Origin: Plasmodium brasilianum
Lineage: Eukaryota > Apicomplexa > Aconoidasida > Haemosporida > Plasmodiidae
DNA length: 64,000 bases
NCBI RefSeq assembly: GCF_023973825.1
Contig: NC_090126.1
Coordinates: 1,936,001-2,000,000 of the forward strand
Direction: 5' to 3'
In this document: positions 52,407 through 63,842 of the stretch, piece by piece
Position numbering within the stretch: position 1 is the stretch's first letter
How the letters are laid out: each line of letters begins with the position of its first letter
Translations under genes and position numbers: made by a program
Notes under the pieces: model-generated
What the model saw: the letters and a program-made list of their open reading frames with translations, nothing else
What the model was told of the DNA's origin: nothing
The model's database searches: none

Positions 52407-55400
52407 TTAATGACGAAATTTTTTTTGTTTATTATGCATAAAATTATTATTTAATAGGATTATGACTTCGTCTAAAATTGCCAGAAGAGTATGTACATGA
52501 GAGTTTCTTCCCATTTCATATTTTGTACTTTTGTCAAAAGAAATATTTGTTTCCTCATCTTTCCTCTCTTTCTGTTTGATAATTTCTTGAAAATTATTAA
52601 CGAAAATTTTCATTTTTGTTTCTATCGCTTGTAATTCTTTAAAAAATTCCTTTTTATTTTTTTTCTTTTCAATGGCTAATTTTTTTTTTAGTATATTTTT
52701 GTGCTGTATTAAATATTCATATATTTGCGAAAAATTAGTCATATTGTTAGCACTACAATTATTTGAACTATAATTATTATTATTACCATTGTTGTTACCA
52801 TTATTATCGTTATCATTATTATTACTATTATTACCATTATTGTTACCATTATTATTATTATTTTTTATTTTTTTTTTTTTTCGCCTTGTTTTAGAATTTC
52901 CAGCTGATTTATTAATTTATTTTTTTTTATCAATCTGTAGTACAAGTTTTCCTCTTTTTCCTTTTCAGTTGTTTCGTTTGCTTCTCTTGTTGCATCATTG
53001 GTCGTCTCATCAGCTCTGAAGGTGTAATCCCCTCCTTTTATCGTATCAAAATTGACAACATCCCATATTTTTGTCTTATCTTTATTATTTATTTGATCGT
53101 TCATGTACATTTTTTTTATGTACTGCTTGATTTCACTGGCAGGGATTTTCACATGCATCATCTCTTCATCTGCATCATGTTGTATTGATGCTACTGGATG
53201 TGGTTTATATCTTGCACAGTCATCATTTTTTCGAGCTCCTTTGCACCAGATTCGATCTCTGTGAATTGGAAAAATGGTTCGTAAAAAAAAAAAAAAATAA
53301 AATAAAAAATAAAATAATAATAATAATAATAATAATAAAGCGAAAAGAAATAGTATAAAATGAAATGAAAAAAAGAAATTAATTCTGTGTGGAATATGGC
53401 AATCCTCAGTGATTATCAGATGACAGAGTGTGAAGCGTAAATGTTAAGGTACACGAGAACCAGTTGTCAAAGGTAATTTGCATACATATGCTCATACATA
53501 TATATATGTATGAGCATATGTATGCATATATTTGTATGTAGGTGCCTCCTATGTGCTGAATATTTAAGCTACAACTGAGTTGCACCCAACAGCACTTTAG
53601 TTTCTTTTCTTTTTTTTAAGAACGCATCATCATATGATTATACCCTGCATGAGTGGGAGATGGGGATTCATTTTCTAAATTTTTCATAATATGACAATAA
53701 ATTTTTTCTATATTTTCTTTTCTCATGTTTTTTCCAAAATATTTTATTTGTTCATTGATATAGTTTTTCATTTGGTTGTCTAGATGTATACTATGGTGAA
53801 TATGATCCAGAGTACATTTTTTTTTTTCTGGAAAAATATGGTAATTCGTATACACATCTTTATACATACTAGAACGAATTTTACCTTCACTCACTGCATT
53901 TTTATTTGCACTACTTAGAAGCAAAGACAAACGACAGTATGGATCCTTCCTATTTTGAATAATATTAGAATTAATTTCATACTTAAATTTTTTTCTTTTT
54001 TTTTTTTTGTTTTTTTCTTCCTTCCTACTGTTATTTAAATTGTTCTTATTAGTCATACTTTTGTGGGTTGAACGTTTTCTTATTATATTCCCTTTGTAAT
54101 TATATTTTATAATTTTTTTCAACAATTGTCCTTCTAATAATCTTGTTAAAAAATATTTCTTGGATTTGTTTAATCTAATTTCCTTCTCTGATATATTGTC
54201 TATAATTTTCTTTTCATTTAAATATACATAATTTATTTTTTGTTTTGAATTTCTAGTTATCCTATTTCTTAACCCCTCCTGTGTTGTATGTAATAAATCT
54301 TTCGTAAAATTTCTGAATGGCTCATTATTCATTAACGTGCTTGATGAATTCTTTTTCGACGGTTTAATAAGAACTAGTGCATTATTAATTGTTACCTTCC
54401 TCTTATTTGTAAATTCCCCTTTTACTTCTATGTTTGATAGAAGGTCTTTCTTGTTCGTTTTGTCCTTATCTGTATCTCTATCTTTAACGTTAAATTTATA
54501 TTTATATTTATATTTATCCCTATTTTTATCTCGGTAATCATTTATAACACCCTCATCGATGTCTTTTATTATGCAACGCTTATTTATTTTTTCCTCCGTA
54601 AATTCCTCGTGACTGCCTGAAGTTACATTCTTTTCGCTTGCACTGGAATAATACATCAAATCGCTATGAGCTCTAGGTATATTATGAATATGGTCAGAAT
54701 TTTTTTTTTTTTTTTTTCTGACATATTTATGTTTATTCTGCACGCGTTGTCTTCACCAACACTATGTTTATTCTTCATGTTGCCCTTATCGAACATTTGT
54801 CTGTCTTTTACATTTTTCCTATATATGTTTTCATTTTTGCCTTTTATTTTTTTTTTATCATAAGTAGCTCTTATGAGATCTCGTTCCTCACTAACGCAAG
54901 GTGAAGAAATTGAAGTCATAATGTCGGGTAGGACATTATTGCGTGAGTAAAGAGTATTTTGCATAATGTGTTTGCATTCAGGGAAATAATTCATATCCGC
55001 ATTTTTCTCTGCATGAACATGTTTATTTTCACTCTCACTCTCATTGTCATTCTCATTATCACTTTCACTTTCACTTTCACTTTCATCCCAATCCCCACGC
55101 TCATTTATTTTTTTTTTTCTTTTTAAAATTTTTATTTTCCCACAAATTGGCCTAACTGCACTCCCTTGACCTATTAATTTCGTATGTGCATTAATAACAT
55201 GCATTTCATTCTTTGTAGCAGCACATTTAAAATGTATTTTGTGATTCTTTATTTTGTTCAGTTCTGTCAAATTTTCCATTTTCATTTTTTTTTTTTTATT
55301 GCCTTTAATTCCCAAATAGCTAGCTATTGTGGATATTTCCTGATCTGTGCATGTAACATTTTTCGGGGAATTACTAAGACAGTTTGCAAAATTTTTTTTT

Positions 55401-55660
55401 TTTTCTCTGTCATTAGGACATCCATCACAAAACTGTCCTTTAAAATTTGTGTGCACGTTGTTAATATAATCATTTGAGTTAAGAACGTTGCGCTTTTCTT
55501 GCATTTTAATTTCATTTATAAAGAAACTGCCCTCCTTTTTATGTTTAAACAACTCGCCTAACTTGGTTAATTTATCAAGGAATGCGTAAAATGTAACATG
55601 GCCTTCTGCGTCCTCAGCTTGAGTAACCTGTTCATATACCTCCTTCGCTGCATTGTCCAT
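52407..55660 (-). CDS. Conserved Plasmodium protein, about 956 residues, two exons, two frame breaks
   Basis: I do not recognise a domain. Exon 1 is 53644-55660 and exon 2 is 52407-53258. The join GCA GG|A GAT has GT-AG ends and gives AGDRIWCKGARKNDDCARYK. Two breaks interrupt the frame: a T18 run at 54700-54717 and a T14 run at 52868-52881 (A runs in the sense strand). Adding one base to each makes a single frame whose length is divisible by three. The N-terminus, MDNAAKEVYEQVTQAEDAEG, is helical. Then come an acidic Ser/Glu stretch (DESESESESDNEND), a Lys-rich middle, an Asn/Gly tract after the second break, and a helical C-terminal block (FSQIYEYLIQHKNILKKKLA) ending NNNFMHNKQKKFRH. It has no signal or membrane segment. 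It could be two genes if the breaks are real. Confidence 0.65.
52868..52881 (-). other. Frame break in A14 (sense) run of the minus-strand unknown gene
   Basis: The upstream frame ends in KKKK and a stop directly after the run. The next frame reads on as an Asn-rich tract into a 112-codon helical block. One extra A joins them. Confidence 0.7.
53479..53526. repeat. Perfect 48-nt palindrome inside an intron
   Basis: All 24 base pairs match about the centre at 53502/53503, with no loop. The arm reads TGCATACATATGCTCATACA then TATA. It lies in the 385-bp intron (53259-53643) of the minus-strand unknown gene. Confidence 0.97.
54700..54717 (-). other. Frame break in A18 (sense) run of the minus-strand unknown gene
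   Basis: The upstream frame runs out in a hydrophobic tail (ILTIFIIYLELIAI) read from the wrong frame. The next frame continues as NSDHIHNIPRAHSDLMYYSS with typical hydrophilic composition. One extra A joins them. Confidence 0.75.
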
Positions 55661-55669
55661 AAGTGTGGT

Positions 55670-55955
55670 TTGGTTCTTCTTGTTCTTTTTATCCTTTTTG
55701 TTCTTTTTGTTCTTTTTATCCTTTTTTTTCTTTTTTTCTTTTTGTTCTTTTTTTTCTTTTTTTCTTTTTGTTCTTTTTTTTCTTTTTGTTCTTTTTGTTC
55801 TTTTTATCCTTTTTTTTCTTTTTTTCTTTTTGTTCTTTTTTTTCTTTTTTTCTTTTTGTTCTTTTTTTTCTTTTTTTTCTTTTTCCCCTTTTTTTCCTTT
55901 TTTTCCTTTTTTTCCTTTTTTTTCTTTTTTTTCTTTTTTCCCTTTTTTCCAGTGT
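55670..55955 (+). repeat. Pyrimidine-only T/C block with G interruptions
   Basis: CTTTTTGTTCTTTTTATCCT-like units cover 280 bases. On the minus strand this is an A/G-rich 5' leader immediately before the start codon at 55660. Confidence 0.85.
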
Positions 55956-56839
55956 AGAGCTATTTAATCTCTTTTAAATTGGCTTTTTCTGCATTCTTAT
56001 GGTACCTTTATGCCCTTTATAAAATAAAAGAACTATCATATCATAGTTCTTATTTTTATGCCTTTTCCCAATTATACTTAATTGTATCATTTAATCTTTG
56101 TTTTTTTTTTCTGACCATGTACAGAATATTATTTTGTAAACGTCTGTTTAATTTTCCTCGGTATGGATATTGTTAAAATAGCATTTTCCTAAAATGATAT
56201 TGTTTCGATTAATATAACGTAAACTAGTGAAGTTTCCAATAAAAATTTTATTTCCTTAGTAGTAGGAAAAATAATATATACTACTTTGAAATCTGCGTTG
56301 GTTTGCATTACTTATCACGTCCTCCTCTTAGCAAAACATTTACTCAGACAAACACCAAATTGAAAGGAACAAAAATAAAAACAAAACGAAACAAAAAATA
56401 TAGAACAAAAAAAGCCATAACAAATACAGAACAAAACAAAGCGAAACAAAAAAAAAGGTAGAACAGGTATACACATCAAACATCTAGTAAGGGCTGCCAT
56501 GCAAAAGTGCTTAAATAAGTAATGACCCAACTTTTATTACGTTAATTAAAATGAGGTGTTACATTGTATATAACAATACGAAGGGAAAATATGTAAGCGA
56601 AACATTATCAGAAGATACATAATAATAATAGTAGAACAAAATGAGGATTTATGATCATAAAAAATTTTTAAAATAAGTACTTTGCAACGTACAACAAAAT
56701 ATTGTGTAACAGATTTTTTGGAAGAAAAAAGAATAAAATAAAATAAATAAATAAATATATAAATCTGTTCTACTACAACAAAGAATGTATTTCCTTTTTA
56801 ACCAAATTACAAATTGTTCAAATTTATATATATATTTGT

Positions 56840-56872
<33 letters not shown>

Positions 56873-57231
56873 GTATATGTGTAAGAACAAAATGTTATAT
56901 TAAAAGCGTTTTTGCGAGGAAAATTTCTTGCTTATAGAAGAAAATGTAAAAGTACACCCCCTTTCATATAGTCATTAGGGTAGCTAACCCCAAATTAACG
57001 AAGCTACACATCTGCACATTTTTTTTTTTTAAGCTTATCCTTTATTCGTATGAAAGGGGAGTTCCATATTACCCTATATATACTTACGTATCTTTTCTCA
57101 TGCCTTTGCCAAGGTTATAGCTATTTTTTTTTTTTTTTTTTTTTATGTATAATAGTTTTAAAACTGTTTTTCGCACATTATTGAAAAGAAAAAAATAAAG
57201 TTCCCTTTTGTAATCTGGCACAATTTATGCA

Positions 57232-57460
57232 TATAAATATATACACATAAATATATGCATATAAATATATACATATAAATATATACATATAAATATATAC
57301 ATATAAATATATACATATAAATATATACATATAAATATACACATATAAATATATACATATAAATATATACATATAAATATATACATATAAATATATACAT
57401 ATAAATATATACATATAAATATATACATATAAATATATACATATAAATATATACTTATAT
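57232..57460 (+). repeat. 12-bp array ATACATATAAAT
   Basis: About 18 copies of a 12-bp unit. All minus-strand frames stay open as [16 protein letters not shown] artefacts. Confidence 0.92.
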
Positions 57461-57858
57461 ATATATATATACATACAAATATATACATACATACAGATAT
57501 ATACATACAAATATTTACATCTATGCATATATATATAGATGTATATGCATGTATTTGTGTATGTACGTAAGGGAAGATATTTATTGCTGCCACTTTGGAA
57601 AAATTTTGACGTTTCGTTATGACCAAAGTTCAGGCATTGATAGGGGACGAGAAATAAAAATTAGCGAAGATGACCATGTTAAGGTTACAGCAAAAGAAAG
57701 AAACACATGAATGAACAAAATTTGGGGCATCATTAAAAAGTGGTACTCTTGAGAAGTATTAGGCAAATTAGTGAGGAAAAAGGAAGAGGACGAGAAAGAA
57801 GAAATAAGAAAAAGACGAGGAAGAGGAAGACAAAATAGGGATACATATCCCCATTTGC

Positions 57859-58968
57859 ATGCAATACCCACGAGGAGCGGTAAACATGCGAGTAATAGGC
57901 TGGATAACCATCGCCTACGGCGTGATAGCGCACTTTCACATGACCACGTGCATACATTTTTTGGAAAGGGCAAGAAATAATGTGTTACTAAAAAATAGGA
58001 AAAGTAGTTTGTACAAATTAGAAAAAAGACAAAATGGGGAAAAGCGAATGGAGCATTTTTTTGTAATAAATAAAATAAAGAACAGAAATATGCATAGAAG
58101 AAATAGCGTAAACATGGAAAATTCCAACATGGATAATAATAGATTGGCTTTATTAAAAAATTTAGAAGATGAAACAAAAATTATTACTCAGTCACCTGAG
58201 TGGAATGAAAAAATGCCATTAATAGAAATAAATAATTTGCATGCAATAGAAATAGAAGGAGGAAAGGAAATACTGAAGGGAATAAATTTAAGTATTTATT
58301 TAGGTGAAAAACATGCTATTATGGGAAGAAATGGTTCAGGAAAGTCAACACTTACTAAGGTAATAGCTGGTCATCCATATTATAAAGTGACAGATGGGAA
58401 TATGAAATTTAAAGGATTAGATTTAAATACATTAGCAGTAAATGTTAGATCATTATGTGGTATCTTTTTAGCTTTTCAATACCCTATAGAATTGCCAATG
58501 GTAAAAAATAATGAATTTTTACGTGCTGCATTAAATAGCCATAGGAAACATAGAAATGAGTCAGAAATAAGTGCATCTGAATTTGATCTTTTAATGATTG
58601 AAGAAATAAAAAAGGTTGGATTAACATCGGAATTTTTAGATAGACCTGTTAATTATGGTTTTAGTGGTGGTGAAAAAAAAAGGAATGAAATTTTACAAAT
58701 GCTAATTTTAAAACCATCTTTTTGTATTCTAGATGAAACGGATTCAGGTTTAGATGTAGACTCTTTCAAATTAACATCTAATGTTATCACAAATTTTTCA
58801 AATCAGAATAACTCCTTTTTAATTGTAACTCACTATAAGAAATTGCTGGAATTACTAAAACCGAATTTTATTCATATTATGCACCAAGGGAAAATTATAG
58901 AAACTGGAGATTATTCTATAGTTGATAAAGTAGAGTCCAAAGGTTATTCTCAATTTGTTAAGGATTAG
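57859..58968 (+). CDS. SufC: Apicoplast Fe-S cluster assembly ATPase SufC
   Basis: SufC is the ABC ATPase of the SufBCD scaffold that assembles Fe-S clusters in the apicoplast. The 369-codon frame has Walker A (GRNGSGKST, about 156), Q-loop region (FLAFQYPIELPM), ABC signature (YGFSGGEKKRNEILQM, about 265), Walker B (FCILDETDSGLD, about 288) and the switch histidine in LIVTHYKK. About 120 residues precede the ATPase core. They include a hydrophobic segment (VIGWITIAYGVIAHF) and a basic Asn/Lys/Arg-rich region, as expected of an apicoplast bipartite leader. A second Met at 57886 (MRVIGWI) puts the hydrophobic segment nearer the N-terminus and may be the true start. The next gene is also apicoplast-directed, but its distance (1.7 kb) argues against co-transcription. 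Confidence 0.95.
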   Translation: MQYPRGAVNMRVIGWITIAYGVIAHFHMTTCIHFLERARNNVLLKNRKSSLYKLEKRQNGEKRMEHFFVINKIKNRNMHRRNSVNMENSNMDNNRLALLKNLEDETKIITQSPEWNEKMPLIEINNLHAIEIEGGKEILKGINLSIYLGEKHAIMGRNGSGKSTLTKVIAGHPYYKVTDGNMKFKGLDLNTLAVNVRSLCGIFLAFQYPIELPMVKNNEFLRAALNSHRKHRNESEISASEFDLLMIEEIKKVGLTSEFLDRPVNYGFSGGEKKRNEILQMLILKPSFCILDETDSGLDVDSFKLTSNVITNFSNQNNSFLIVTHYKKLLELLKPNFIHIMHQGKIIETGDYSIVDKVESKGYSQFVKD

Positions 58969-59025
58969 CATGTAACACTAATTCCGTCAGGAATATATAT
59001 TATTTAGTAGTATTTTTAACTCCTA

Positions 59026-59105
59026 CATTGTTTTATCCACATTGTTTTATCCACATTGTTTTATCCACATTGTTTTATCCACATTGTTTTATCCACATTG
59101 TTTAA
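59026..59105 (+). repeat. 14-bp array ACATTGTTTTATCC
   Basis: Five identical copies lie about 60 bases after the SufC stop codon, within its probable 3' UTR. Confidence 0.93.
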
Positions 59106-59746
59106 GAATTTTTTTTTTTTTTAAATTCGTCCTTACATAAACAATATTTTTTGAAAAGGATAATAATATATATGTACCATAATTTTAAATTGAGTGCTGT
59201 ATTCCTTTTTCGGAGTAATACTACATTGTAGTAGACAGTTTTATTTAACTTTTTATCTCTACATACATGTATACGCAATATGTGTGTGTTATAAGCGAAT
59301 TATCGTGGGTGACTGTGCCACGTGTATTACTGTGGGTATGACGTTTCTTTATTTCAAACCATTTGGTAATAAATTAAGTATAATTTGCTTTTTTTTTTTT
59401 TTTTTTTTTTTTTTTTGACTCGTATGACTCTGATTTGTACAAAATTTTTATATTTTAATAATTTCTTACAATTCCTTTTTTGTCTTAAAACCATTTTTTT
59501 GTTCCATAAATTGTTTCCCGTTTGAGAACAGTAACTTGGGGTTAATATTAACACAAATATAAACACACGTACGTGTGTACAAACACACAAATATATATAC
59601 CCACATATGTATATATAAACACATATATGGGTAAATATACATACATATACATTTTTTACTTTTAATTGGATCTCCCTCCCCCTTTAAAAATGAATTGTGC
59701 ATAATATTTACTAATATTTTACGGGAAAATCTGAACATGTCATAAA

Positions 59747-59779
<33 letters not shown>

Positions 59780-60299
59780 TTAAATAAGCTAGCTCATTTT
59801 TTACACTTACACACAACTTATACAAATACAAACATATGGAAGAGGAACATATAACGTTGCTTTTTTCCACTTGTATGAAGGCATAATTTTAGTATCCTTA
59901 AATTGCGACAACATGAAAATCTGATAGCATATCTTTTTATAATTATATCTCTTCGTTCTTAATCTATGAATTGTGTTTTATACAATTGGAGCAATATTGT
60001 TATTTTAACTTCCTTTTTCTTTTTCTTTTTTTTTTAAAAAAAAAATTATACCACTTTAGCATTTTATTTTTGTTGACGTGCAAAGTATTGAAAAAAGAAT
60101 AAGAAATTTTTTTTTTTTTATCACTGGGAACAAGTACAGGAAAAAGGAAATAGGAGCAATAAATGACTAGTACGTGAAAAGCAGTTAAGTTATAAGCACT
60201 GATAAGTGGCGGTAGGAAGCAAATAACACAACGCTCTGTAGTCAATTATAGCATTGAACAGAAAATAAAATATAATATAGTTTAATACAATAAAATGTA

Positions 60300-60570
60300 A
60301 TACAGTACAGTATACTGCAGTACAGTATAATGCAATACTATACAGTATACTGCAGTACAGTATAATGCAATACTATACAGTATACTGCAGTACAGTATAA
60401 TGCAATACTATACAGTATACTGCAGTACAGTATAATGCAATACTATACAGTATACTGCAGTACAGTATAATACAATACTATACAGTATACTGCAGTACAG
60501 TATAATGCAATACAGTACAGCATACTACAGCACAGCGTACTACAGTACAGCGTACTACAGTACAATATAA
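60300..60570 (+). repeat. 35-bp array with internal palindromes upstream of S9
   Basis: About five copies of a 35-bp unit (CAGTATACTGCAGTACAGTA followed by TAATGCAATACTATA) run to about 60510. Shorter 12- to 15-bp ACAGCGTACTACAGT units follow to 60570. Each unit contains the palindromes GTATAC and ACTGCAGT. The array ends about 65 bases before the S9 start codon. Confidence 0.9.
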
Positions 60571-60636
60571 TGTAGTACCATATAAATGGCCATGAGAAAG
60601 GTACGAAACAGTAGAGGGAAAAAAATAAAATAAAAT

Positions 60637-62585
60637 ATGTTTTTAAGGCATGTAAATAAGATTATAACTACATTTATTTTCATATGTATATTATTTTATC
60701 ATATATATAGCAAAAGAATTGTTAAGGCAGAATGTAAAGGGGTAAGCAATTTAAAATGCTTTAATAATGGTAGTAATACAGCAAAAATAGCGTATTTGAA
60801 TGAACTGAGGACAAGAAATACATTAAAAAAGCGAAAGGAAGGAAACAGGAGATACAGATTATTTAGACGTAGGATAGGTAAAAAGTTCGAAATTGGAAAA
60901 TTATTCTTCTTAACAAGTGGTAGTTCCCTTAATAAACATATTAATTATAAACATGAGAAAGAAAAATTTTCTCTCTTTAAAAAAAAAAAAGATAAAGATG
61001 GGGCATTATCAAATGTTAAGAAGAAAGCAAAAAAAGTATTTACTGAAGAAGAAATAGAAGAATTACGAAAAAAAGCAAAAGAAAAATTACAACCAAAAAA
61101 TATAGAAGAAGATGTTACAACAACAAAAGGGGGGAAGAAGCAAAAGAAGAAGATGATGAAGGAAAAAAAAAAAAATCTGAACAGACTAAAGACATTGATT
61201 TAAAAGATGAAAAAGCGAAAAACGATGATGTAACTGATTATATAAAAAGTAAAGAAGATTTTGACAAAATAGTAGATTTAACAAAAGATTTAATAAATGA
61301 AAAAGAAGTAGAATATATACAAAAAATAAGTAGTTGTGATGAAGAATTATTAAAATATGATAAAAGACAAAAACATATTAAATTAAATTATGAAGATACC
61401 ATTTTTGATGAGGGTAATTATATGGAAAATTATGTAAATAATATAAGCAAATTCCGTTTTGACATATACAATATACATAATAAAAATGAGTTTGATAGGA
61501 TAACCAAGTATTTGAATTATCAATACATACAAGAAATACAAGTAGACGTCCCTTCAGACAAGAGTTATAACATTGAATTAAAAAAATATTTTTATCAAGT
61601 GGTGTGTGATTTGGTCAATAAAAATAAGGAAAGGTTTGAGGGCTACTTGGGTCGGAAACCGGGGGAGGACCAAAACGAAGCCATACAAAGAAGAGAAGAT
61701 GAAGATGAAGATGAATATGACGATGAAAACGATGATAGAGACGATGATGACAAAGTAATGGACGATGATGACAAAGTAATGGACGATGATGACAAAGTAA
61801 TGGGCGATGATGACAAAGTAATGGGCGATGATGACAAAGTAATGGGCGATGATGAAAGAAATGATTCGGAGCAGGAGGAGGAAAGGGGGAAGACTATTAT
61901 CCCGTCCATCCATAAGGGAAAAATAAACTACAACAAGGAAGAAGGTATAAAGAGCCAAACGTTGAGCAATTTTATAAACGAAAATGAAAAACAAAATAAA
62001 AAAAAAATATCTGTAATGGATAAAATAGAAAATATGGCTAGTATAATTAAACCTACTGATCAGGATATTATGAACAAGTACATGTCAAGTGATTTATATA
62101 ATTTATTATGTGACATTAAGGAAGAATATGAATACATGTTTGATAATGGAGGAATTGCTAAATTTGCATTTGATCAAAATAGAAAAACTCATAAGGAAAA
62201 ATTAATTTTTTCGGGAAAAAAAAAAAGAGCTGTAGCTATGGTTTTCTTACAAAAAGGAAATAATAATTTAATAATAAATAACAGGGATGGATATCAGTAT
62301 TTGCAGTATCAAATTTTTAATTTAAATAAAATATTCAGTCCCTTGTTACATTTATGTATGCACAGGTATTTTAATGTAGTAGCAAAAGTCGAAGGGGGAG
62401 GTTTATCAGGACAGAGTGTAGCAATATTTCATGCTCTAGTTAAATATATCACGTATAATTTCTCCTTAAAAATTAAACCGTACTTCCGCTCCTTTAAGTT
62501 TATGACCGTTGACAGTAGAAAAGTTGAGCGGAAAAAGTACGGGCTCAAGAAAGCTCGAAAGAAGAAGCAGTACAGTAAGAGATAA
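60637..62585 (+). CDS. Apicoplast ribosomal protein S9 (uS9), one frame break
   Basis: This is a small-subunit protein of the apicoplast 70S ribosome. The N-terminal hydrophobic segment (ITTFIFICILFYHIYSKR) followed by a basic stretch fits a bipartite signal and transit peptide. The bacterial-type S9 domain occupies the C-terminal 150 residues: FSGKKKRAVAMVFLQKG, VEGGGLSGQSVAIFHALVKY and DSRKVERKKYGLKKARKK, ending QYSKR. Between them are about 350 extra residues, including a DDDDKVM(D/G) repeat (61739-61855). The frame breaks at a G6 run (61129-61134). Adding one G joins VTTTKGG to EEAKEEDDEGKKKKSEQTK and gives 649 residues. The later codons (GAA GAA GCA AAA GAA GAA GAT) look far more typical than the alternative frame, which stops at 61201. 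Confidence 0.88.
61129..61134 (+). other. Frame break in G6 run of apicoplast S9
   Basis: Frame 1 upstream and frame 3 downstream meet at AAAAGGGGGGAAG. A seventh G gives one open frame over 650 codons. Confidence 0.75.
61739..61855 (+). repeat. Coding 18-bp repeat, Asp-rich (DDDKVM)
   Basis: Six 18-bp units encode DDDKVM with GDDDKV-type variants in the linker of the S9 precursor. The minus strand stays open here only as a shadow. Confidence 0.9.
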
Positions 62586-62876
62586 ATTAGGAGTAGAAAA
62601 TCGAAATGGGAAATGGAAAAGCGGATGGGAATAACGCATATTAATTCCGTTCTGTACCCATTATGTTTATCAAAAATTTCACGCCCACCCGTGCGCAAAC
62701 ATGCACATGTTTTGTATACCTCAGTTTGGAGGTCTTGGGCGTACGAGTAAATATACACATAACATACGGGCGCGTAAAGGTATGTGCACATATAAAAATA
62801 GTGCATGGAAAAATCAAACAACGCGCAAATATGTTTGCACGAAAATGTTTTATATTTATAAGCTTCTTCACACAAG

Positions 62877-63052
62877 TTTTTTCTCATTTTTTTCTCATTT
62901 TTTTCTCATTTTTTTCTCATTTTTTTCTCATTTTTTTCTCATTTTTTTCTCATTTTTTTCTCATTTTTTTCTCATTTTTTTCTCATTTTTTTCTCATTTT
63001 TCTCCCATTTTTCTCTCATTTTTCTCTCATTTTTCTCTCATTTTTTTCTCAA
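62877..63052 (+). repeat. 12-bp array TTTTTTCTCATT
   Basis: About 14 copies of TTTTTTCTCATT, drifting to TTTTTCTCTCAT at the 3' edge. Confidence 0.92.
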
Positions 63053-63513
63053 ATTTTTACCCAAATTTTTATTTATAAGTGGTCATATTTTTAAAGTATT
63101 CTTTAATACATGCAATTTTTTATTTTTATTTTTTTTTTTTAATGTACACATAGATATATATATATATGTACACGCATATAACATATGAAACAGTTTTTTC
63201 CAACAGAAGTGAAATTATATGAATATGCGTATACCCATCCAATGATATAAGTTTATTAATACACCAAAAGGTTGGAATACATGGGAATTAATAATATGGT
63301 GAAACAGCTACGAATGTTTAGCACTCTTACTGAAATAAAATTATTATATATATATGTGTCAGTGCACAGTTACTTTTCCCTCAAATGTAACAGGCACACT
63401 TAACCATACACAACTTACGTGTACACACATAAATGCAAGTGCTCCGGTATACCTATCATTTTTATTTAACCAAAAAAAGGAAAAGAAATAAATAAAAAAA
63501 AGAAAAAAAATTA

Positions 63514-63515
<2 letters not shown>

Positions 63516-63583
<68 letters not shown>
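63516..63583 (+). repeat. Poly(A) tract of 68 bases
   Basis: An uninterrupted A run, directly preceded by more A-rich sequence. Confidence 0.95.
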
Positions 63584-63586
<3 letters not shown>

Positions 63587-63689
63587 TTTGCGCAAATTTC
63601 ATGAACGCTTCAATATTAAAATTTTTTTTTCTGTTTCTGTTACTACCACTTTGCAAAAAAGCAAATAAGCTCGACACGCAAAGAGAAAT

Positions 63690-63842
63690 ACATACATATG
63701 TACATGCATACGTAAATACATACATACGTAAATACATACATACGTAAATACATACATGCGTACATACATACATGCGTACATACATACATACGTACATACA
63801 TACATGCGTACATACATACATACGTACATACATACATAAATA
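63690..63842 (+). repeat. ACATACATACGTAAATAC array
   Basis: ACAT/ACGT tetramer-based 16- to 20-bp units, similar in type to the array at 10139-10322. Confidence 0.88.

Larger units (their letters stand above)
55661..57858. other. Divergent intergenic region between the unknown gene and SufC
   Basis: Directly upstream of the minus gene is a 280-bp TTTTTCTTTTTGTTC-type pyrimidine block (55670-55955). Further on are (TA)n at 56846-56872 and the TATACATATAAA array. I see no credible gene. The open plus frames in the pyrimidine block encode only Phe/Leu/Ser. Confidence 0.65.
58969..60636. other. Intergenic region between SufC and S9
   Basis: It holds a 14-bp array (59026-59105), T and A runs (59391-59416, 59757-59779), and a 35-bp array just upstream of S9. 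I see no gene. Confidence 0.65.
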
